From positions 1,302,001 through 1,366,000 of the forward strand of contig CAWGVW010000001.1 of the NCBI GenBank assembly GCA_963826145.1: DNA of 64,000 bases, read 5' to 3'. Within the stretch, counting starts at the first letter, position 1; the number at the start of each line of letters is the position of its first letter. Shown in pieces: positions 59,140 to 64,000 of this stretch. A model generated the notes under the pieces. That model did no database searches. It had not been told where the DNA came from and saw only the letters and a program-made list of their open reading frames with translations. The DNA is from JBGPLJ01 sp963826145. Its GTDB lineage: Bacteria; Pseudomonadota; Gammaproteobacteria; Steroidobacterales; Steroidobacteraceae. The translations under genes and the position numbers were made by a program.

Positions 59140-60162
59140 ATGCCCGCCCGCAACTCAATTGAAAGCTCATCGCGTTCGCGACGTCGCGTCGTATTGACCG
59201 ATCACCCCTGGCCGAGCATCGAGGTCGAGCGGTCGATCATCGAAGCCGCGGGCTTTGATTTCATTGCGGGTCCGACCGAAACAGGCAGTGCCGGCGAGAT
59301 CGAGGCACTGATCGCCGCCCATGACCCCGCCGGCATCATGACCTGTTGGGCGCAGATCACCGAGAAGGCCGTCGCCCTGCCCTCGCGGCTCCAGGTCGTG
59401 ACTCGCATGGGTGTCGGCCTTGACAACATCGCGATTCACGCTGCCTCGAAACGCGGCGCCTGGGTCACGAATATTCCCGACTACTGCGTGGAAGAAGCTT
59501 CAGATCATGTCGTCGCGCTCCTTCTCAACGCCTGGCGGGGCGTCGCGCATTTCGACCGCGACGTGAAGTCTGGCCACTGGCGGCCGGCCACAGCACGCAA
59601 TCGCCGCCTGGCCAAGGCAACTGTCGGTGTGATCGGTTATGGACGAATCGGCCGCGAGACGGCACGAAAACTCGCGCGGGGATTCGGTTGCCGCGTGCTG
59701 GTGACGAGCCCGTCACTCGTCAGAGCGGGACCGGTGGGACGCGAACTCGACTCACATGTCTTCGTGTCAGGGCTCGCGGCGATCCAGCAGGAGGCCGATG
59801 CGATCACGCTGCACCTGCCGATGACGCCGGATACGCGCCACCTGGTGAACCTCGAGTTCCTGTCTGCGTGCCGGCGCAGACCCCTCATCATCAATGTCAG
59901 CCGCGGCGGTCTCGTCGACAATGCCGCGCTAGTGCAGGCACTCGAAAGTGGGCTTGTGAGTGGTGCGGCGCTCGACGTGATCGAAGGTGAGCCGGCGCCG
60001 CCCGCTTCGCTCATCTCGCGCCCGGACGTTATCGTGACGCCGCACATCGCATTTTCATCCGCCACCTCGATCGCGGAGCTCTGCCGCCGGGCTGCAGATG
60101 AGGTTGTTCGCGTGCTGCGCGGCGAGCCGCCCTTGCATCCGTGCAATCAGCCGCTCACCTAG
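59140..60162 (+). CDS. 2-hydroxyacid dehydrogenase (CtBP/phosphoglycerate dehydrogenase-like)
   Basis: 340-residue dehydrogenase. VGVIGYGRIGRETARKLARG binds NAD(P), and the catalytic Arg (NVSRGGLVDN), Glu (DVIEGEPAP) and His (VTPHIAFSS) are in place. A CtBP-like N-terminus (VVLTDHPWPSIEVERSIIEA) suggests a different substrate from the divergent neighbour. It overlaps the convergent MetF-like gene at its 3' end by four bases. Substrate not predictable. Confidence 0.86.
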   Translation: MPARNSIESSSRSRRRVVLTDHPWPSIEVERSIIEAAGFDFIAGPTETGSAGEIEALIAAHDPAGIMTCWAQITEKAVALPSRLQVVTRMGVGLDNIAIHAASKRGAWVTNIPDYCVEEASDHVVALLLNAWRGVAHFDRDVKSGHWRPATARNRRLAKATVGVIGYGRIGRETARKLARGFGCRVLVTSPSLVRAGPVGRELDSHVFVSGLAAIQQEADAITLHLPMTPDTRHLVNLEFLSACRRRPLIINVSRGGLVDNAALVQALESGLVSGAALDVIEGEPAPPASLISRPDVIVTPHIAFSSATSIAELCRRAADEVVRVLRGEPPLHPCNQPLT

Positions 60163-61043
60163 GGCCGTATGCCGCTGCCGCTCAGGATTTGCGGGATGTG
60201 CGCTTCCCAGCCGAGCGCCATCATGTGCACGCCTGAGCACAAACCGCGCACGCTGCGGATCGATCGCTGCGCGATTTCAATTCCCTTGGCGGTCTCGGCT
60301 TCCGCCCCCGACACCGAAGCCATCTCATCGAGCAGCGTTTGCGGCACCACAATCCCCGGCACATTGGTGTTGAGCCAGGTCGCCATCTTGAGGGACTTGA
60401 GCGGAATAATGCCGGCGAGGATCGCGACGCCGTCGGGCTTCGCGGCGTCGAGGAATTTCTCGAGGAGCGCCGGATCGTAGATCGCCTGCGTCTGGAAGAA
60501 CTCGGCGCCGGCATCGACCTTGCGGCGCGTATTCTCGACCTCGTCGGTGAATTTCGACGATGCAGGGTTGACGGTGGCGCCGATGAACATCGACGGCGTG
60601 CCTTTCAGTTCGTTCCCGGCGAGATCCTTGCCCTGCGTGAGCGAGCGCGCGGCGCGCAGCATGTCGGATGCCGTGAGATCGAACACGGGCTTCGCGTCGG
60701 GATGATCGCCGTTCTTTGGCGAGTCACCGCTCATAAAAACGAAATTACCGAGACCCAGTGCGGCCGCTCCCAGGAGATCCGCCTGGATGGCGATGCGATT
60801 GCGGTCCCGTGCAGTGACCTGCACGATCGGCTCGACGCCGCGGTCCATGAGGAGCCGCCCAACCGAGCGCGGGTCGATCGCCATGCGCGCGCGCGGTGAT
60901 TCCGTGAGGTTGAAGGCGTCGACAACGCCTTTGAGCGCGTCGGCCTTGGCATAGACATCGCTGAGGTCGATGCCCTTCGGCGGATTGAGCTCGGTGGTGA
61001 CGACAAAGCGGCGCGCGCGGATTTTCTCCGCAAGACCGGTCAC
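60159..61043 (-). CDS. methylenetetrahydrofolate reductase-like protein
   Basis: 294-residue TIM-barrel flavoprotein of the MetF family (FVVTTELNPPKGID at the N-terminus; FMSGDSPKNGDHPDAKPVFD and GAEFFQTQAIYDPALL in the core). It is close in size to E. coli MetF. A GTG start at 61043 makes a GTGA overlap with pobA; a long upstream in-frame extension through pobA is rejected. Coupling to an aromatic monooxygenase rather than to methionine genes suggests a C1 role in aromatic O-demethylation, but that is inference. Confidence 0.85.
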   Translation of the reverse strand: MTGLAEKIRARRFVVTTELNPPKGIDLSDVYAKADALKGVVDAFNLTESPRARMAIDPRSVGRLLMDRGVEPIVQVTARDRNRIAIQADLLGAAALGLGNFVFMSGDSPKNGDHPDAKPVFDLTASDMLRAARSLTQGKDLAGNELKGTPSMFIGATVNPASSKFTDEVENTRRKVDAGAEFFQTQAIYDPALLEKFLDAAKPDGVAILAGIIPLKSLKMATWLNTNVPGIVVPQTLLDEMASVSGAEAETAKGIEIAQRSIRSVRGLCSGVHMMALGWEAHIPQILSGSGIRP

Positions 61044-62224
61044 TGGCCCGCCTCGAACGGGAGGCCCGCGTAGTTCTCTGCGATGGTCGTGAGGCCCGCC
61101 TCCGAGCTGGTGAAGTAGTCGAGCTCGGCGAGCTGTAGACGGTAAGCGAAGGGATCGTCGGAGAATCGATGTGTCATGGAGGTGAACCACCAGGAAAAAC
61201 GCACCGCTTTCCAGATGCGGCGCAGACAGGTTTCGGAATAGCGGTCGATCAGGGTCGAATCCCGGTTGCGGAAGTACTCGACAAGCGCCCGGTAGAGGAT
61301 GCGCACATCCGCCGCCGCGAGGTTGAGCCCTTTGGCGCCGGTTGGCGGGACGATGTGTGCGGCGTCGCCTGCGAGGCACAAGCGTCCGAAGCGCATCGGT
61401 TCCGCGACGAAGCTTCGTAGCGGCGCTACGCTCTTTTCGATCGATGGACCGGTGACGAGACCTTCCGCCGTGTCGGGCGGCAAACGCGCCTTGAGCTCCT
61501 CCCAGAAGCGCGCGTCCGGCCAGCGCTCGACCTGTTCATCGGCCGGGCATTGCACGTAATAGCGGCTGCGCGTGAGCGATCGCATGCTGCAGAGGGCGAA
61601 ACCCCGTGCGTGATTCGCGTAGATCAGCTCATCGGCCACCGGCGGTGTATCGCTGAGTACGCCGAGCCAGCCGAAGGGATAGACGCGTTCGAAGGTAGTC
61701 AGCGCATGTGCCGGCACGCTCTTGCGGCAGACGCCGTGGTAGCCGTCGCAGCCTGCGATGAACTCACACGCGATCTCCTGATCGCGTCCGCCCTTGCGAT
61801 AGCGGATGCGCGGATGCTCGGAATCAAAGTCGTGAATGCTCGTCTGGTCGCACTCGAAGTGCAGCTTCGCGCCGCTTTCGAGGCGCGCGGCCACAAGATC
61901 CTTCGTGACCTCGGTCTGGCCGTAGACTGTCATCGCACTGCCGCCGTATTTCTTTACGTCGACGCGCGCGCGCCGGCCGGCGAACGCGATCTCGAAGCCG
62001 TCGTGGACGAGCCGCTCGCGATTGAGGCGCGCGGCGACGCCCGCCTGCTGCAGAAGATCCACCGTGCCCTGCTCGAGCACGCCAGCGCGGATGCGGCTCG
62101 CGACGTATTCCCGGCTGCGCTGCTCAACGACGATGTTGTCGACGCCGTTCTGGCTCAGGAGCTGCGACAGCAGGAGGCCCGAAGGGCCCGCGCCGACGAT
62201 GCCGACCTGAGTGGACTCGCTCAC
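61040..62224 (-). CDS. pobA: 4-hydroxybenzoate 3-monooxygenase
   Basis: 394-residue FAD-dependent aromatic hydroxylase. GIVGAGPSGLLLSQLL binds FAD, AGCDGYHGVCRKSVP is the DG motif, and LAGDAAHIVPPTGAKGLNLA the second FAD motif. Length and sequence fit p-hydroxybenzoate hydroxylase, which makes protocatechuate. It is divergent from an SDR gene and shares the intergenic region with an inverted repeat. 4-hydroxybenzoate is also the probable starter of the aryl polyene pathway at the other end of the window. Confidence 0.92.
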   Translation of the reverse strand: MSESTQVGIVGAGPSGLLLSQLLSQNGVDNIVVEQRSREYVASRIRAGVLEQGTVDLLQQAGVAARLNRERLVHDGFEIAFAGRRARVDVKKYGGSAMTVYGQTEVTKDLVAARLESGAKLHFECDQTSIHDFDSEHPRIRYRKGGRDQEIACEFIAGCDGYHGVCRKSVPAHALTTFERVYPFGWLGVLSDTPPVADELIYANHARGFALCSMRSLTRSRYYVQCPADEQVERWPDARFWEELKARLPPDTAEGLVTGPSIEKSVAPLRSFVAEPMRFGRLCLAGDAAHIVPPTGAKGLNLAAADVRILYRALVEYFRNRDSTLIDRYSETCLRRIWKAVRFSWWFTSMTHRFSDDPFAYRLQLAELDYFTSSEAGLTTIAENYAGLPFEAGQ

Positions 62225-62273
62225 CTGCCGTAATCCTTCCGTTGCCTGCCGACAGTGTATATAAGAGTGGCCG

Positions 62274-62308
62274 TTTCGTTCAGCTGCCGCTCAGGAAACT
62301 GAACGGAA
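62274..62308. promoter_or_regulatory. inverted repeat between pobA and SDR gene (possible operator)
   Basis: TTTCGTTCAG (62274-62283) and CTGAACGGAA (62299-62308) are a 9-of-10 inverted repeat around a 15-nt spacer, in the divergent 111-nt gap. An AT-rich TATATAA (62258-62264) nearby could be a -10 for pobA. It may be an operator for a PobR-type regulator; no regulator gene is in the window. Confidence 0.4.
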
Positions 62309-62335
62309 TCCGCAGTCATTCACCGGGTGAATTCC

Positions 62336-63109
62336 ATGCATGTCAGAAACCTATTTGACCTCTCCGGCAAGGTCGCGCTCGTCACCGGCGGATCGCGCGG
62401 CCTTGGCCTGCAGGTTGCCGAAGCGCTGGGCGAGCTTGGGGCGGTGGTTGTCATTACGGCGCGCAAGCCCGATGAGCTTGCAGAGGCGGCAGCTCGGCTC
62501 AGGAGCGCCGGGATCCACTGCCATGCGATCGCGGCCGATCTCGCGGACCTCAAGAGCATCCCGACACTTGTCGCGCAAGCCATCGAAGTCGCAGGGACGA
62601 TCGACATCCTGGTGAACAACGCCGGAACGACGTGGGGCGCGCCTGCCGAAACTCATCCACCCGAAGCGTGGATGAAGGTGATGGACCTCAATGTCAATGC
62701 CGCCTTCTTCCTGGCGCAGGAAATTGCGCGGCGCTGCATGATCGAACGCAAGAGCGGCAAGATCATCAACATGGCTTCGATCGCGGGGCTCTCGGGCGGT
62801 AGCGTCGATTTCCTGGCCGTGGCCTACAAGACGTCCAAGGCGGCGCTCATCAACATGACGCGCTCGCTCGCGTCCGAATGGGGCCGGTTCAATATCAACG
62901 TGAATGCCATCTGCCCCGGCTTTTTTCCATCGAAGATGAGCCGCGGCGTCCTCGAGAAAATCGAGGCGAGTGTCGTCGCGCGCACGCCGCTGCATCGGCT
63001 CGGCGGCGATGAAGACCTGAAGGGAGTCGCCGCCTTTCTTGCCTCCGAAGCGTCGCGTCACGTCACCGGCCAGTACATCGCCGTCGACGGCGGTGCGTCG
63101 ATCGCCTGA
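62336..63109 (+). CDS. SDR-family oxidoreductase
   Basis: 257-residue short-chain dehydrogenase. Cofactor motif VTGGSRGLGLQVAEAL, NNAG at about 84, and the catalytic Ser-Tyr-Lys: MASIAG then YKTSK (Tyr-x-x-x-Lys). The C-terminal TGQYIAVDGGASIA is that of classical SDRs. The start at the ATG 62336 is preferred over a GTG nine bases earlier. A TauE-type permease gene follows after 12 nt. Substrate unknown; FabG-like or gluconate dehydrogenase-like. Confidence 0.85.
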   Translation: MHVRNLFDLSGKVALVTGGSRGLGLQVAEALGELGAVVVITARKPDELAEAAARLRSAGIHCHAIAADLADLKSIPTLVAQAIEVAGTIDILVNNAGTTWGAPAETHPPEAWMKVMDLNVNAAFFLAQEIARRCMIERKSGKIINMASIAGLSGGSVDFLAVAYKTSKAALINMTRSLASEWGRFNINVNAICPGFFPSKMSRGVLEKIEASVVARTPLHRLGGDEDLKGVAAFLASEASRHVTGQYIAVDGGASIA

Positions 63110-63121
63110 CCGCCACGACGA

Positions 63122-63880
63122 ATGCATACCGACCTGCTCTTCTACGCCGTCGCGGTTCCGGCGGTGATCATTCTCGGACTCGCCAAGGGCGGCTTTGCCG
63201 GACTTGGCATGCTGGCCGTCCCACTGATGTCCCTCGCCGTTTCGCCGATCGAAGCGGCCACGATCGTGCTGCCGATTCTTCTCGTACAGGACGTCGTGAG
63301 TGTCTGGGCGTTTCGCAAGGCCTGGGACGGACGGAGCCTTGCGATCATGCTCCCCGGTGCAGCCGTGGGCATCGGGCTCGGCTACTTGCTTGCCGCGCGC
63401 GTCTCGACGGCGGCGGTCGAGCTAGCAGTGGGCCTCACGTCGATCGTCTTCGGACTGCAACAGTTGTGGAAGAGCTGGCGTGGCCCGCTCGAACCGAAGC
63501 ATGCATCCGACTGGATTGGCGTTGCCTGCGGCGTCGGTGCGGGTTTCACGAGCCAGATCGCGCACGCCGGCGGCCCGCCGTTTCAGCTCTACATGTTGCC
63601 GAAGCACCTGCCGCGCGATGTCTTCATCGGTACGTCCGCGATTTTCTTCGCCATTGTGAATTGGCTGAAAGTGCCGGCGTACATCGCACTCGGACAGTTC
63701 ACGCCGCAAAACCTGCACACGGCCGCGGCGTTACTGCCGCTCGCAATCGCTTCCACTATCGGTGGAGTGTGGGCGATTCGGCGGATCTCGGGCCCACGCT
63801 TCTATCAGGCAATGTATCTGCTGCTGCTGCTGGTGGGCACCAAGCTCACTTGGGACGGAGCGGCCGCCCTCCTCGCCTAG
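63122..63880 (+). CDS. TauE/SafE-family anion exporter
   Basis: 252-residue membrane protein with about eight helices. GLAKGGFAGLGMLAVPLMSL near the N-terminus and GVGAGFTSQIAHAGGPPFQL in the middle are the characteristic repeats. It is distinct in sequence from the family member at 55933-56781. It follows the SDR gene by 12 nt, so the pair is probably one operon. Confidence 0.87.
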   Translation: MHTDLLFYAVAVPAVIILGLAKGGFAGLGMLAVPLMSLAVSPIEAATIVLPILLVQDVVSVWAFRKAWDGRSLAIMLPGAAVGIGLGYLLAARVSTAAVELAVGLTSIVFGLQQLWKSWRGPLEPKHASDWIGVACGVGAGFTSQIAHAGGPPFQLYMLPKHLPRDVFIGTSAIFFAIVNWLKVPAYIALGQFTPQNLHTAAALLPLAIASTIGGVWAIRRISGPRFYQAMYLLLLLVGTKLTWDGAAALLA

Positions 63881-63914
63881 GAGCCGGCAGGCACGGTTCT
63901 GATGCCCCTCGACC

Positions 63915-64000
63915 TCAGTACTTCACTGTGTACTTTTTCGCTTCTAGGCACGCACCGAAGGCCTTCCGGAAGGCATCGATCTGCTGGGCAGCTGACTGCT
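63915..64000 (-). CDS. C-terminal end of an unknown small protein (partial)
   Basis: On the minus strand, reading in from the right edge, an open frame runs to a TGA at 63917-63915. The visible 27 residues (QSAAQQIDAFRKAFGACLEA then KKYTVKY) resemble the C-terminal QIDAFNRAFGACMEARGYxV ending of small secreted glycine-zipper-type proteins. The rest lies outside the window, so the family is a guess. Confidence 0.5.
   Translation of the reverse strand, partial: QSAAQQIDAFRKAFGACLEAKKYTVKY

Noticed and set aside
1..64000. CRISPR arrays, insertion sequences, prophage or integrase genes
   Set aside because: I saw no regularly spaced repeats, transposase or integrase; the tRNA cluster has no integrase or attachment-site duplication next to it.

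Overview
The window is a GC-rich, densely packed chromosomal segment, most likely from a free-living gammaproteobacterium. Two pieces of gene order match enteric gammaproteobacteria: uvrC-pgsA followed by tRNA-Gly, tRNA-Cys and tRNA-Leu, and purB close to a NudJ-type Nudix gene and mnmA. An aryl-polyene cluster carrying a halogenase-like flavoenzyme recalls Xanthomonadales and relatives, but the lineage is an inference. No stretch longer than about 300 bases lacks a gene. Neighbouring genes very often overlap by ATGA or GTGA, and those overlaps decided many of the starts chosen here.

1-13955: an aryl polyene (xanthomonadin/flexirubin-like pigment) cluster that continues past the left edge. 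Two divergent operons start near 7.7-8.0 kb. The leftward one encodes an acyltransferase, ACP, dehydratase, glycosyltransferase, thioesterase, LolA-like carrier, MMPL exporter, FAD-dependent halogenase-like enzyme, second dehydratase and ketoreductase. The rightward one encodes an ACP, a membrane protein, an AMP-ligase, an LpxL-like acyltransferase, a ketosynthase and its chain-length factor. Together they could activate a 4-hydroxybenzoate-type starter, extend and dehydrate it into a polyene, attach it to a lipid and move it to the outer membrane. A MaoC-type dehydratase closes the region.

13993-20585: a complete System I cytochrome c maturation operon, ccmABCDEFGHI. 20827-24482: a secreted His/Asp-rich RcnB-like protein, three tRNAs, pgsA (probable CTG start) and uvrC. 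24502-28182: glyoxylate shunt (aceB, aceA) and rluE. 28151-32432: class II DAHP synthase and a lysine-catabolism pair. 32446-35533: PhoP/PhoQ-like two-component system with a PepSY protein and a glycine-zipper lipoprotein-like protein, with tandem 11-bp-spaced repeats that look like a response-regulator site. 35659-45246: housekeeping genes (mazG, CoA Nudix, purB, GNAT, NudJ-like, mnmA, aconitase, HAD phosphatase). The aconitase has an unusual histone-H1-like tail.

45264-56781: a tight cupin / tryptophan 2,3-dioxygenase / class I DAHP synthase / EamA exporter operon, a YgjP-like protease, a 2,4-dienoyl-CoA reductase, an ABC exporter, an M48 protease with LemA, and a TauE-type permease. 56803-64000: 4-aminobutyrate aminotransferase, two divergent 2-hydroxyacid dehydrogenases, pobA translationally coupled to a MetF-like reductase, an SDR enzyme, a second TauE permease and the end of a small unknown gene. 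Several genes bear on chorismate and 4-hydroxybenzoate: two unrelated DAHP synthases could supply it, while the polyene cluster and PobA could both consume it.
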